The notes under the pieces are model-generated. The model saw nothing but the letters and a program-made list of their open reading frames with translations, ran no database searches and was not told the origin of the DNA. From NCBI RefSeq assembly GCF_002002885.1, contig NZ_CP019510.1, positions 2,790,001-2,854,000 of the forward strand: a stretch of 64,000 nucleotides of DNA, read 5' to 3'. The stretch comes from Janthinobacterium sp. LM6. Lineage in GTDB: Bacteria; Pseudomonadota; Gammaproteobacteria; Burkholderiales; Burkholderiaceae_D. Shown one piece after another: positions 36,757 to 45,832 of the stretch. A program made the position numbers and the translations under genes. Every line of letters starts with the position of its first letter. The stretch's first letter is position 1.

Positions 36757-37668
36757 TCAGAGAAGATCAAACAGGGAAAGGGTGCCAACCTTGGCGTACG
36801 CCTTGTATGTTGCCTGCAGGGCGGTCTGGTAGCCGTTCAGCTCGATGGCGGCCGCGCCCATGTCGGTCTTCTTCAAGTCGGACAAGGCCATGTCGTTCGA
36901 CAACGAGACGTTGGCCAGGTTGCCGGAGAGCGTGGTAAGGATGTTTTGCGCGCCGCCGAAGATGGCGATCTTGCCAGAGAGTAAATCCATGCCGTCATCG
37001 GTGCCATCGAGCGCCGCGCCCACCACGCTGCGCACGGCCGGGTCGTTCGGGCTGACGCCAGGCTTGCCCAGCGTATCGATGGCCTGGTCGATCTTGTTCA
37101 GCCACACTTCCAGCTTGTCCACGTCGACGTTGGCCGCCTGCGTCACGCCATTGCCCACCACCACGGTCTGCGTGGCGGTGTTGCCGTTGTACGTGTAGCG
37201 CAAGCCGGGAGCCGCAGCGGGATTGAACGCGATGGCCGGCTTGTCGGTATCCGTGCCGGAAAACATGTAGCGGCCTTCCTGGTCCTTCAGGTTGGCGGTG
37301 TACAGCACGCTGTCGCGCATGGCGATCAGCGACTGCGTCATCGCATTCAGGTCGTCCGGCGCATTGCCGCCGTCGGCGGCCCATACCAGCAGGTCGCGCG
37401 CCTGGCCCATGTCGGTGACCATGCTCGTCAGATAGTTTTCGTTTTTCAGCAGGCGCACTTTCACCGTGGCGATATTGTCCTGGTACTGCGTGACCATGGC
37501 TTGCTCGCGCGTCAGGCGCGAAATGCGCACGTTGCCGATCGGATCGTCCGATGGCAACTGGATGCGCAGGCCCGAGGCCATCTGCTGGGTCAGGTAATTG
37601 ATGCGCTCTTGATTTTGCTGAAGCGAAATATTGATCAGCGATTGGTACTGGCTGCTGGCGACACGCAT
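36757..37668 (-). CDS. flgL: Flagellar hook-filament junction protein FlgL (HAP3)
   Basis: A 303-residue flagellin-like protein that joins hook and filament. The N-terminal helix 'QQNQERINYLTQQMASGLRIQLPSDDP' and 'RLTREQAMVTQYQDNI' are the FlgL signature, and the C-terminus is the paired D0 helix ending 'LSLFDLL'. AAGGAGA precedes the ATG. It follows flgK by ten bases and precedes the unknown gene at 35708-36751. In lateral systems this is LfgL. Confidence 0.94.
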   Translation of the reverse strand: MRVASSQYQSLINISLQQNQERINYLTQQMASGLRIQLPSDDPIGNVRISRLTREQAMVTQYQDNIATVKVRLLKNENYLTSMVTDMGQARDLLVWAADGGNAPDDLNAMTQSLIAMRDSVLYTANLKDQEGRYMFSGTDTDKPAIAFNPAAAPGLRYTYNGNTATQTVVVGNGVTQAANVDVDKLEVWLNKIDQAIDTLGKPGVSPNDPAVRSVVGAALDGTDDGMDLLSGKIAIFGGAQNILTTLSGNLANVSLSNDMALSDLKKTDMGAAAIELNGYQTALQATYKAYAKVGTLSLFDLL

Positions 37669-37678
37669 GCTCTTCTCC

Positions 37679-39040
37679 TTAACCCATCATTTGCAAAGTG
37701 GCATCAAACAAGGTATTCGCCACGGAAATGACTTTCATGTTTGCCTGGTACATATTCTGGAATTCGACGAGGTTCATCGCTTCCTCGTCCTTGTTCACGC
37801 CGCTGGTCGACTTCCAGTCGTCGATGGCTTGCGCGCGCACCGTGTTGGAAGTCTTCAGCAGGGCCTGGTTCTGCTGGCTGTAGATGGCCAGCTTGCCGAC
37901 GAGCTGCGTGTCCGCATCGCTCATCAGGACCGGACCCACCCAGCTGACGTTGATCGATTGATTCTTGATATTGATCAATTCCTGCAAGTTGCCGCTGTCG
38001 CCGGCCGCGCCTGTCAACGACAGGGCCAGGTCCTTGGCGTTGAAGCCGGGGGTAATGCTCAGCTTGCCATTCGCGTAGGCCAGCAGGGGGCCGCCGGATG
38101 TGCCAGCCATGGTCTTGCCCAGGGCCAGTTGCGCGTTGACCTTGCCGGTCAGCTGGGTGGCCATGTCTTGCAGCGACTGCTGCAGCGGTTTCAGGGTATT
38201 TTTCTCGAATTCGCCCAGACCGCCCATCTGACCGCCGATGGCGACCAGATCGAGGTTGTACGACGACTTGGCGAAATCGAGGCTCAGGACCTGGTCGCCC
38301 GTGTTCGTCATGCTGCTGGTCAAGGTGCCGGCCAGGCTGCCGATGACCAGCGGCTGGCCCGACTTCAGCGCGATATTGCGCGAGCCGTCCGGCTGGTCGA
38401 GGACGTCGATGCCCATTTGCGAGGCCAGGCCGTCGATCAGCTGGTCGCGCGCATCCATCAGCGACGACACGTTCGTGCCCGAGGCCGTGGCGGTGCTGAT
38501 GCGCTGGTTCAGCGCGGCGATATTCGCCAGCGTCGTGTTCGCTTGCGGCACGATCGCTGCGCGTTGCTGCTGCAACGACAGCAACTGGTTGCCCATCACG
38601 GTGCTGATGCTGTTGAAGCGCTGCGCCATGGAGTCGGCGGAGGTGATGATCTGCTGGCGCAGCGGCGTCGAAGTCGGGTCGACGGCCGAGGCGTTGAGGG
38701 CGGCGAAAAAGCCGTCGATGCCGTTGCTGATGCTGGAGGCATCGTCGCCCATCACGCGCTCGAGCTGGGTCAGGTAAGGCTGGGTCTGCGAACGGGCGCC
38801 CTGGTCGGACGCGGCGCGCCACATTTGCTGGCTTTTATACGCATCGGCAAAGCGCAGCAAGGCGGACACTTCCACGCCATTGCCGGCCGAGCGCACGCCG
38901 GCGGTGGCGCCCAGCGATGACAGCAACACACCCTGGCGCGTGTAGCCCGCCGTTTGCAGGTTGGCGATGTTCTGGCTGGCCGCATTGAGTGCGGCCTGGG
39001 CGGCGATGCTGCCTGACAATGCATTGCTGATGATGCTCAT
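37679..39040 (-). CDS. flgK: Flagellar hook-associated protein FlgK (HAP1)
   Basis: A 453-residue junction protein next to the hook. The N-terminal rod-type motif 'GSIAAQAALNAASQNIANLQTAGYTRQ' and the C-terminal 'NKDEEAMNLVEFQNMYQANMKVISVANTLFDATL' are diagnostic. It is about 100 residues shorter than the E. coli protein (547), a length common in lateral-type FlgK. An 81-base gap separates it from flgJ, the second largest in the flg run. Confidence 0.94.
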   Translation of the reverse strand: MSIISNALSGSIAAQAALNAASQNIANLQTAGYTRQGVLLSSLGATAGVRSAGNGVEVSALLRFADAYKSQQMWRAASDQGARSQTQPYLTQLERVMGDDASSISNGIDGFFAALNASAVDPTSTPLRQQIITSADSMAQRFNSISTVMGNQLLSLQQQRAAIVPQANTTLANIAALNQRISTATASGTNVSSLMDARDQLIDGLASQMGIDVLDQPDGSRNIALKSGQPLVIGSLAGTLTSSMTNTGDQVLSLDFAKSSYNLDLVAIGGQMGGLGEFEKNTLKPLQQSLQDMATQLTGKVNAQLALGKTMAGTSGGPLLAYANGKLSITPGFNAKDLALSLTGAAGDSGNLQELINIKNQSINVSWVGPVLMSDADTQLVGKLAIYSQQNQALLKTSNTVRAQAIDDWKSTSGVNKDEEAMNLVEFQNMYQANMKVISVANTLFDATLQMMG

Positions 39041-39121
39041 TGGGCAAGTTTCTTTCGTGAAGAGTGTGGCGCATGCGGGTGGGCAGGCATTGAATCGTTG
39101 TTACCTTGTACAGGCGACGCT

Positions 39122-39514
39122 TCAGACGGATTTATTAAGCGGTGCCGCAATATTGTCGGTCTTGACAGCGCTTTTGGCGGCCACGGGGGCGCCGGCCGCC
39201 GGCAGCAGCTGGCGCAGGATGGCGTCGGCGATGCCGAAGGCGCGCTGGCCGGCCATCTTGTCGGCCACCAGGTTGTCGGCCATTTCCAGCATGTCGCTGT
39301 TGACGGGGTCCTTGAAGACGCTGTCTTCGCCCGCCATCTCGCGCGTGCCCGAACGCATCTGGCGCAGCATGTGCGAGATGAAGAACGCTTCGAACTTGAC
39401 GGCCGCCTCGGTGGCCTTGGCCGCATAGCGCGGGTCGGCCGGCGTGGCGGCCGCGGGGGAGCGGTCGTCGAGCGCCGAGGGCAGGGCGCTGCTGCTGTCG
39501 TTGATATTGATCAT
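39122..39514 (-). CDS. flgJ: FlgJ-type rod cap protein, rod-binding domain only
   Basis: A 130-residue protein containing just the N-terminal rod-binding (rod cap) domain of FlgJ: '[21 protein letters not shown]', '[16 protein letters not shown]' and '[12 protein letters not shown]'. The muramidase half of E. coli-type FlgJ is missing here and is encoded separately at 46600-47352. Its start overlaps the flgI stop by four bases. It guides rod assembly in the periplasm. Confidence 0.9.
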   Translation of the reverse strand: MININDSSSALPSALDDRSPAAATPADPRYAAKATEAAVKFEAFFISHMLRQMRSGTREMAGEDSVFKDPVNSDMLEMADNLVADKMAGQRAFGIADAILRQLLPAAGAPVAAKSAVKTDNIAAPLNKSV

Positions 39515-40623
39515 ATGACCACCAGTTCGCCTTCGATGGCTCCCGCCTGGTCGAGGGCTTGTAAAATTGCCATGATGTCATCGGGCGAAGCGCCCAGGCT
39601 GTTGACCACGTCGATGATCGATTGCAGCTTGGCGCCGGCCGGCCATTTGAACATATTGCCGTTGCCCTGGTCGACGGATACCTTCGATTGCGGCGTGACG
39701 GTGGTCTGGCCGCGGCCGAACGGCGCCGGCTGGCTCACTGCCGAGCTTTCGGAGATGACGACCTTGAGCGAGCCGTGCGTGACGGCGGCCGCCTTCACGC
39801 GCAAGCCTTCGGCGATGACGACGGTGCCCGTGCGCGAATTGAAGACCACTTTCGGCGTATCGACGCCGACGTCGACGCTCAAGGCTTCCAGCTTGGCCAT
39901 GAAGGCCACGCGCTGGGTCGGGTTTTCCGGCGCCAGCACTTCCACGCTGGTGGCGTCGCGCGTGGTGGCGACGGCGCCAAAGCGGCGGTTGACGGCTTCG
40001 ACGATATTGATGGCCGTCTCGAAATGCGGGTGGCGCAAGTTCAGGGTGACGGTCGGCTTGGTCGAGAAATCGCTGAGAATCTCGCGCTCGATGTTGGCGC
40101 CGTTGGGAATGCGGCCCGAGGTGGGCGTATTGACGGTGACGGACGAGCCGCTCTTGCCGGTGGCGTTGAGGCCGCCGACGACGACGTTGCCTTGCGCCAG
40201 CGCATACGTTTCATTGTCGGCCGCGCGCAATTGCGTCAGCAGCAGGGTGCCGCCGCGCAAGCTTTTCGCATCGCCCAGGGACGACACGGTGACGTCGATG
40301 GCCTGGCCACGACGGTATCCTGGTGGAAACACGGCGCTGACCATGACGGTGGCGACGTTCTTGCTTTTCGCTTCGGCGCCATCGGGCATCTTCACGCCGA
40401 ACTGCTTGAGCATGTTGACCACGGACTGGCTGGAAAACTTCACCTGGGTGGTGTCGCCGCTGCCGTTCAGGCCCACGACGAGGCCATAGCCGACCAGCGG
40501 GTTGTCGCGCACGCCCTCGATACTGACCAGGTTGCGCAGCACTTGCGCGGCGCTGGCGGGCAGGGCAAAGCCGGAGAGCGCGGCCAGCATGGCTGCCAGC
40601 GGCAGGGCGGAACGAAATTTCAT
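39511..40623 (-). CDS. flgI: Flagellar P-ring protein FlgI
   Basis: A 370-residue secreted protein with a Sec signal peptide (residues 1-25, 'LPASA|AQ') and typical FlgI stretches '[28 protein letters not shown]'-like (about 30-58) and 'VSDLVDSLN'-type C-terminal '[30 protein letters not shown]'. It forms the peptidoglycan-level ring around the rod; FlgA assists its assembly. AAGGTGA precedes the ATG. Length is normal. Confidence 0.95.
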   Translation of the reverse strand: MKFRSALPLAAMLAALSGFALPASAAQVLRNLVSIEGVRDNPLVGYGLVVGLNGSGDTTQVKFSSQSVVNMLKQFGVKMPDGAEAKSKNVATVMVSAVFPPGYRRGQAIDVTVSSLGDAKSLRGGTLLLTQLRAADNETYALAQGNVVVGGLNATGKSGSSVTVNTPTSGRIPNGANIEREILSDFSTKPTVTLNLRHPHFETAINIVEAVNRRFGAVATTRDATSVEVLAPENPTQRVAFMAKLEALSVDVGVDTPKVVFNSRTGTVVIAEGLRVKAAAVTHGSLKVVISESSAVSQPAPFGRGQTTVTPQSKVSVDQGNGNMFKWPAGAKLQSIIDVVNSLGASPDDIMAILQALDQAGAIEGELVVI

Positions 40624-40632
40624 GAGGTCACC

Positions 40633-41307
40633 TTAAAACGGCATCCATGGGCCGACGAAGAAGCGCGTCAGCCAGCCTGGTGTATTGGCTTCGGCCAGGG
40701 TACCCTGGCCGGAATAGGCGATCTGTGCATTGGCAATGCGCAAGGACGAGACCTGGTTGTTGGAATCGATGTCGGCCGCGCGCAGGTAGCCGCGCAGGCG
40801 CACGAATTCCTCGCCCTGGTTCAGGGTCAGCGTTTTTTCGCCCTGCACGCGCAGCAAGCCGTTCGGCAGGACTTCCTGCACGATCACGGTGATGGCGCCG
40901 GACAGCGCATTTTGCTGCGTGCTGGTGGAGTCGCCGGCGAAATTGCGGTCGGCCGACAGGTCGATGCCCGTCTTGGGGAAGGTCTTGCCGAGGATATTGG
41001 CCGCATTCACGCCGACGGACGAGCCCTTGTTGAACGAGGTGCCCGCCTTCTTGCTGGCCTGCGTGGTTTCCTGCAGCGCCACCGTGACGACGTCGCCGAC
41101 GCGGAAGGCGCGGCTGTCCGAGATCAGGTCCAGGCTTGCGTCGGGATTGAAGACGCCGCCGGCCACGCCGCCGCGCGCAGCGCTGCGCGGCGCCACGGGC
41201 AGCGGCGTATCGGAAAAGCTTGGCGTCACCGGCGCGGCCGGCCGGCTGGCGCAACCGGCCATCAATACCAGCAGCATGGCTGCCGTGGCTTTCATGGCGA
41301 CTGTCAT
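40633..41307 (-). CDS. flgH: Flagellar L-ring lipoprotein FlgH
   Basis: A 224-residue lipoprotein forming the outer-membrane L-ring. The signal ends with the lipobox 'LMAGC' (Cys about residue 19). The family signature is 'SDSRAFRVGDVVTVALQETTQASKKAGTSF' and 'GVLRVQGEKTLTLNQGEEFVRLRGYLRA'-like in the second half. Its ATG shares a base with the flgG stop (TGATG); an internal ATG four codons in is also possible. Confidence 0.95.
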   Translation of the reverse strand: MTVAMKATAAMLLVLMAGCASRPAAPVTPSFSDTPLPVAPRSAARGGVAGGVFNPDASLDLISDSRAFRVGDVVTVALQETTQASKKAGTSFNKGSSVGVNAANILGKTFPKTGIDLSADRNFAGDSTSTQQNALSGAITVIVQEVLPNGLLRVQGEKTLTLNQGEEFVRLRGYLRAADIDSNNQVSSLRIANAQIAYSGQGTLAEANTPGWLTRFFVGPWMPF

Positions 41308-42095
41308 CAGCGTGCCGCTTGCGCCAGGTATTGCAGCATATTGTCGGCGGCCGACAGCACCTTGGTGTTCATTTCATAGGTGCGCTGGGCAGCGATCATG
41401 TCGACCATCTCTTCGACCACCTGGACGTTCGAGCCTTCCAGCGCGAACTGCTTCAGCTTGCCCAGGGCGCCTTCGCCGGGACGGCCTTCCGTCGGCGTGC
41501 CGCTCGATGCCGTTTCCTGGAACAGGTTTTCACCGAGTGCCAGCAGGCCCGTCGGGTTGACGAAGCTGGAGAGGTTCAGCTGGCCCAGCTGGGTGCCGTT
41601 GACATTGCCCGGCACGGTGGCCGTGACCATGCCGTTTTCGCCGATGGTGATGGCCGTGGCGTTGTTCGGCACGGTGATCTGCGGCACCAGGGGCAGGCCC
41701 TGGGCGTTGACCATCACGCCGTTTTCATTGATGCCGAGCTGGCCGGCGCGCGTGTAGGCCGCTTCGCCGTTCGGGCGCAGCACCTGCAGGAAGCCGTTGC
41801 CGGTGATGGCGACGTCGAATTCGCGGCTCGTCGTTTGCAGGCTGCCGGTGGTAAACACCTTTTGCGTGCCGACCATGTGCGTGCCGTTACCCAGCTGTAC
41901 ACCCGAAGGCGAGAGGGTGTTGTCGGCGCGCTGCGTGCCCGGCTGTTGCTCGACCTGGTAAAACAGGTCTTCGAAGACGACGCGGTCGCGCTTGAAACCG
42001 ACGGTGTTGACGTTGGCCAGGTTATTCGCGATGGCTTGCAGTTTGGCATCTTGTGCCTGCACGCCGGTCTTGCTGATCCACATTGCTGGATTCAT
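41307..42095 (-). CDS. flgG: Flagellar distal rod protein FlgG
   Basis: A 262-residue rod protein with the N-terminal 'GVQAQDAKLQAIANNLANVNTVGFKRDRV' and C-terminal 'GSNVQVVEEMVDMIAAQRTYEMNTKVLSAADNMLQYLAQAAR'-type helices that are diagnostic for FlgG. It forms the drive shaft through the rings. CAAGGAGT precedes the ATG. The 160-base gap to flgF upstream holds the structured repeat described separately. Confidence 0.95.
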   Translation of the reverse strand: MNPAMWISKTGVQAQDAKLQAIANNLANVNTVGFKRDRVVFEDLFYQVEQQPGTQRADNTLSPSGVQLGNGTHMVGTQKVFTTGSLQTTSREFDVAITGNGFLQVLRPNGEAAYTRAGQLGINENGVMVNAQGLPLVPQITVPNNATAITIGENGMVTATVPGNVNGTQLGQLNLSSFVNPTGLLALGENLFQETASSGTPTEGRPGEGALGKLKQFALEGSNVQVVEEMVDMIAAQRTYEMNTKVLSAADNMLQYLAQAAR

Positions 42096-42174
42096 GGCTT
42101 ACTCCTTGAATTCGTTTGTTTTTGTTGGGTGAAAAATGCTTGACAGAAGCGTAGCGAGCGGCCGCGAGTTGTGG

Positions 42175-42242
42175 TCGAGAAGCGCAACTGTGCTTGAGCA
42201 CAGTGAGCATCGCAGGCCGCAAGTCGCAACGCGCAGTAGCTT
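42175..42242 (-). repeat. Hairpin repeat, copy A, in the flgF-flgG gap
   Basis: Read on the minus strand (direction of flg transcription): a 12-base end AAGCTACTGCGC (42242-42231), 26 bases, then a hairpin ACTGTGCT/AGCACAGT (42204-42187), then TGCGCTTCTCGA. Copy B after fliR has the same 12-base end, the same 26-base spacing, and a hairpin differing by paired changes. Further G/C-rich sequence to about 42148 may belong to the element. Confidence 0.65.
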
Positions 42243-42255
42243 ATGTCATGCATTC

Positions 42256-42984
42256 TTAAGCGCCCAGCAGGCGGTTGCCCGATTCCGTCATGGAATCGCT
42301 GGCCTTGAATACTTTCATCTGCATCTCGAAACTGCGGTTCAGGCTCATGGTGGCGACCATTTCCTCGACGGCCGAAACGTTGCTGCCTTCCAGGTGGCGG
42401 TCGCGGATGCGTACCGCCGGATCGGCTTGCAAGTCTTCGCCGCCGCGCGCCACGATCAGGCCCGCTTCGTTCTTGGTCAGCTCGCCCGCTTCGGCGTTGA
42501 CCAGCTTGAGCTTGTCGACCGTCTGCATTTGCGCGGTGCCCGGCACCTGGATGGAAATCGTGCCATCGCTGCCGATCGACAGGCTGGTGTGCTCGGGAAT
42601 CGTGATCGGGCCGCCTTCGCCCAGCACGGGCCGGCCATTGATGGTCAGCGCGCCCGTTTCATCGAGGTCCATGGCGCCGGCGCGCGTGTAGGCTTCGCCG
42701 TTTTGCCACTGCACCGCAAGAAAGCCGGGGCCCGTGACGGCCACGTCGAGTTCGCGTCCCGTTTCCTTGATGGCGCCCGTGCGCGTGCCGACGGCGCTCG
42801 ACTGCGTCTGCGTCATGTGGCGGTCGTCGTAGCCATAGCCGTTTTGCAACGGCTGGGCAGTGGACACTTCCAGGTTGGCGCGAAAGCCGCCCGTCTCGAT
42901 GTTGGCCAGGTTGTTGGCGTGTACCTGCTGTGCCCGCAGAGCCCGGTCGGCCCCGCTCATGGCGGTATAAATCAGCGCATCCAT
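42256..42984 (-). CDS. flgF: Flagellar proximal rod protein FlgF
   Basis: A 242-residue rod protein. It starts 'MDALIYTAMSGADRALRAQQVHANNLANIETGGFRA', the FlgF form of the rod motif, and ends with the flg-type 'LEGSNVSAVEEMVATMSLNRSFEMQMKVFKASDSM'. It lies between FlgC and FlgG in the rod. It follows flgE by 26 bases. Confidence 0.94.
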   Translation of the reverse strand: MDALIYTAMSGADRALRAQQVHANNLANIETGGFRANLEVSTAQPLQNGYGYDDRHMTQTQSSAVGTRTGAIKETGRELDVAVTGPGFLAVQWQNGEAYTRAGAMDLDETGALTINGRPVLGEGGPITIPEHTSLSIGSDGTISIQVPGTAQMQTVDKLKLVNAEAGELTKNEAGLIVARGGEDLQADPAVRIRDRHLEGSNVSAVEEMVATMSLNRSFEMQMKVFKASDSMTESGNRLLGA

Positions 42985-43010
42985 TGCTCTTTACCTTTGC
43001 GTATCGTGGA

Positions 43011-44189
43011 TTACAGCGCTTGCATCAGCGATTGCAGCATGGCGTTCTCGGTCGAGATGACCTTCGAGTTCGCCTGGTAGTTACGCTGCGACGTCATCAG
43101 GCCCACCAGTTCGGAGGTGATGTCGACGTTCGACTGTTCCAGCGAGCTCGTCGTCAGTTTGCCGGCCATGCCGACGCCCGGACGGTCATACATGGCGGTG
43201 CCGGACGTGGTCGAGGCGACCCAGCTGGTATCGTTGACGGCCGTCAATGCGCCTTCGTCGGGGAAGGTGGCCAGGGCGATCACGCCGATGCTTTGCTTCT
43301 GGCCGTTCGTGTATTTCGCCACGACGGAGCCGTCATCGGCCAGTTCCACGCCCGTGTAGGTGCCCGAGGCATAGCCGTCGGCGCGGTCGGTCGAGGTGGT
43401 CGCTTCGCCGGCGAACTGGGTGGTGCCCGTGTAGTCGATGGCGATCGACAGCGGCGCGGCGCCTGTCGGCGTGCCCAGCGCCAGGTTGACCGGCGCGGTC
43501 ATGTTCAGCTTGCCGGAGGTATTGAAGGTCATGCTCGTCACGGTTCCCAGATCGGCGTTGTCCAGGGTGTAGTGCACGTCCACGCCCGTTGCCGTCTTGA
43601 CGAAGTACTGGCCCACCGAGTGCTTGGCGCCCAGCGAATCGTAGACGATCGAGGACTTGGCGCTGTTGTAGCTCAATTCATTGGTCTTGTCGAAAGCCGG
43701 GGTCTTGATGGTCCATTCGGATGACATGTTGGCGGCATACGCCAGCTTGGTCGACGCCACGGCGGGAATCTGGCCGGTCGGAATGTTCATGTCGCCCATG
43801 GTGCCCAGGGTGGTGCTGCCCTTGACGGCGGCATAACCCTGCACCAGGCGGCCGTTCGAGTCGATCAGCTTGCCCTCATTGCTGGCCGAAAAGATGCCGA
43901 CGCGGCTGTAGGTCATGGTGTTTTGCGCATCGCGCGTGACGAAGTAGCCGCGGCCATCGATGGCCGCGTCGAGCGCGCGGCCCGTGTTCAGCACGCCGCC
44001 ATTGAGCGACATGCTTTGCGTGATCGAGCCCACTTCCGTGCCCGTGGCGCGCGAACCGGCGTACATGGCCGAAAAGTTGGCGCGGCTGCTCTTGAAACCG
44101 TAGGTGCCGGCATTGGCGATATTGTTACTGGTGCTGTTCAACTGTTGGTTGATGGACTGGATACCGGACAGGGCGATGTCGAAACTCAT
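43011..44189 (-). CDS. flgE: Flagellar hook protein FlgE
   Basis: A 392-residue hook protein. The N-terminal 'SFDIALSGIQSINQQLNSTSNNIANAGTYGFKSSRANF' and C-terminal 'LEQSNVDITSELVGLMTSQRNYQANSKVISTENAMLQSL' match FlgE, and the middle holds the D1/D2 beta domains. AAAGGAAG precedes the ATG. Its size is close to E. coli FlgE (402). Confidence 0.95.
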   Translation of the reverse strand: MSFDIALSGIQSINQQLNSTSNNIANAGTYGFKSSRANFSAMYAGSRATGTEVGSITQSMSLNGGVLNTGRALDAAIDGRGYFVTRDAQNTMTYSRVGIFSASNEGKLIDSNGRLVQGYAAVKGSTTLGTMGDMNIPTGQIPAVASTKLAYAANMSSEWTIKTPAFDKTNELSYNSAKSSIVYDSLGAKHSVGQYFVKTATGVDVHYTLDNADLGTVTSMTFNTSGKLNMTAPVNLALGTPTGAAPLSIAIDYTGTTQFAGEATTSTDRADGYASGTYTGVELADDGSVVAKYTNGQKQSIGVIALATFPDEGALTAVNDTSWVASTTSGTAMYDRPGVGMAGKLTTSSLEQSNVDITSELVGLMTSQRNYQANSKVISTENAMLQSLMQAL

Positions 44190-44247
44190 GTTGACTTCCT
44201 TTAGTGGAGGACGAGATTAGTGTGCAGGAAACGAAGGGGCGAGCGGA

Positions 44248-44901
44248 TCAGGCCGTCTTGCCGTTAAAGCCGGTGATCGCGCCAGGGTTGACTTCGCCCA
44301 GGTTCGACACGCTCAAAATCATGCTGCCGCTGGACGACAGGCGCACGCTGTTGAGCTTGCCTGCAATGTCGACCGTTGGTTTTTCGGCGCCGCTGGTGCT
44401 GACCTTCATGCTGTAAGTGCCGGCAGGCAAGCCCAAGGCCACGGGATCGATGGTGAACGGCACCGTGCCGGGCGCCTTGGCGCCCAGTTCGATCTTGTAT
44501 TCCTTGTCGTCCAGCCCTTTCAGGGTCACGGTGGTCTTGGTGGTGCTGGCGGCCAGCGCGATGGTGCCGCTGACCTTGCTCTTGTCGAGCTGGACCGTTT
44601 CGGTATTGACCATGACTTCCGAGCCCACTTGCGCACCCAGGGCCAGCACCTGCATCGATTGCAGCACGCTGGCATTGGCGCTGGTCAGCGCCGACAGGTT
44701 TTGCATCGCTTCCGTTTGCGCCTGCTGCGTCAATTGATTGACGAACTGGCTCGGATCGGTCGGCGCGAGGGGATCCTGGTTCTTGATCTGCGCGACCAGC
44801 AACTTGGTGAACATATCCTGGGTGGCATTGCTTTGCGACTTGACGGCATTGCTGTTGCTATTGCTGCCGCTGGTGTTATTTGTAAAGAGGTTGGTTTCCA
44901 T
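44248..44901 (-). CDS. flgD: Flagellar hook assembly capping protein FlgD
   Basis: A 217-residue hook cap. The N-terminal 'QDMFTKLLVAQIKNQDPLAPTDPSQFVNQLTQQAQTEAMQNL' is the FlgD signature, followed by a beta domain with 'LPAGTYSMKVSTSGAEKPTVDI'. It is secreted by the flagellar export system and caps the growing hook. It starts three bases after flgC. Confidence 0.94.
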   Translation of the reverse strand: METNLFTNNTSGSNSNSNAVKSQSNATQDMFTKLLVAQIKNQDPLAPTDPSQFVNQLTQQAQTEAMQNLSALTSANASVLQSMQVLALGAQVGSEVMVNTETVQLDKSKVSGTIALAASTTKTTVTLKGLDDKEYKIELGAKAPGTVPFTIDPVALGLPAGTYSMKVSTSGAEKPTVDIAGKLNSVRLSSSGSMILSVSNLGEVNPGAITGFNGKTA

Positions 44902-44904
44902 GGA

Positions 44905-45321
44905 TTATGCTTCACCTAATTTGAGGAGCGATTGCTGCATCGACTTGATGCGGCCCAGAACTTCGACATTTGTTTCAAACGCGCGCGAGGCCGACATCAT
45001 GTCGGTCATCTCGGCAACCTGATTGACGTTGGGATAGAACACCATGCCATCGGCATTGGCCATCGGGTGGCCCGGCTCATAGACCTTGCGCAGCGGCTCA
45101 TCGCTTTGCACCACGTCGAGTACCTGTACTCTTCCACCGGCGCCGCTGGCGCCCGGGCCGTCCATCACGGCCGCAAACACGGGTTTGCGCGCGCGGTAGG
45201 TTTCGCCTTCGGAACCGGCAACGGAATCGGCATTGGCCAGGTTGCTGGCGATGGTATTGAGGCGCACGGTTTGCGCCGCCATCGCCGAACCGGCGATCTT
45301 GGAAATGTCCTGGAAGCTCAT
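44905..45321 (-). CDS. flgC: Flagellar proximal rod protein FlgC
   Basis: A 138-residue rod protein: 'SFQDISKIAGSAMAAQTVRLNTIASNLANADSVAG' at the N-terminus, 'YFPNVNQVAEMTDMMSASRAFETNVEVLGRIKSMQQ'-type C-terminus. AAGGAT precedes the ATG. It follows flgB by eight bases. Confidence 0.94.
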   Translation of the reverse strand: MSFQDISKIAGSAMAAQTVRLNTIASNLANADSVAGSEGETYRARKPVFAAVMDGPGASGAGGRVQVLDVVQSDEPLRKVYEPGHPMANADGMVFYPNVNQVAEMTDMMSASRAFETNVEVLGRIKSMQQSLLKLGEA

Positions 45322-45329
45322 GCTGATCC

Positions 45330-45692
45330 TTATTGTCCGGAAATGGCCTTGGACAGACCCTTCAGTTTCATGTTGACGAAAGTGAGGCTGGTCTGGAAGT
45401 CGGTGGCATTCTGCGAGAATGCCGCCTGTTCGACGCCGATCTCGACGGTGTTGCCGTCGCGGCTGGGGTGGTAGGGGACGCGGTACAGGGCGCTGGCATC
45501 GTCATCGGTCGACAGCAGGCCCGCCTCGTTGTCCTGCAACTGCTGCAGGGCGCTGCCGAAATCCATGTCCATGGCCTGGAAGCCGGGCGTGTTTTCATTG
45601 GCGATGTTGGCGGCCAGTACGCGTGTACGGTCGGCACGCAGCGCGAGTGCATCGGCGTGCACGCCCAGCGCATCCTTGAAATTAATCCCCAT
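45330..45692 (-). CDS. flgB: Flagellar proximal rod protein FlgB
   Basis: A 120-residue rod protein with 'FKDALGVHADALALRADRTRVLAANIANENTPGFQAMDMDF' and the C-terminal 'NAVEIGVEQAAFSQNATDFQTSLTFVNMKLKGL'-like helix. Two ATGs compete: that at 45692 is chosen because AAAGGA lies five bases upstream, whereas for the ATG at 45698 the same site would abut the codon. It opens the flgB-L operon, divergent from flgA. Confidence 0.92.
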   Translation of the reverse strand: MGINFKDALGVHADALALRADRTRVLAANIANENTPGFQAMDMDFGSALQQLQDNEAGLLSTDDDASALYRVPYHPSRDGNTVEIGVEQAAFSQNATDFQTSLTFVNMKLKGLSKAISGQ

Positions 45693-45832
45693 GGTCATCC
45701 TTTGTGTTGAATTCGATCGTGCTTTTTGCGGTTCGGGCCAGAAAATAGATGGTGCAGAGGTAAAATCCCAGCCTGGTCATGTTGACGCATGGTAAGGTCA
45801 TGCCGCTTCAGTATCTTTGATTAAGGTTAGCA

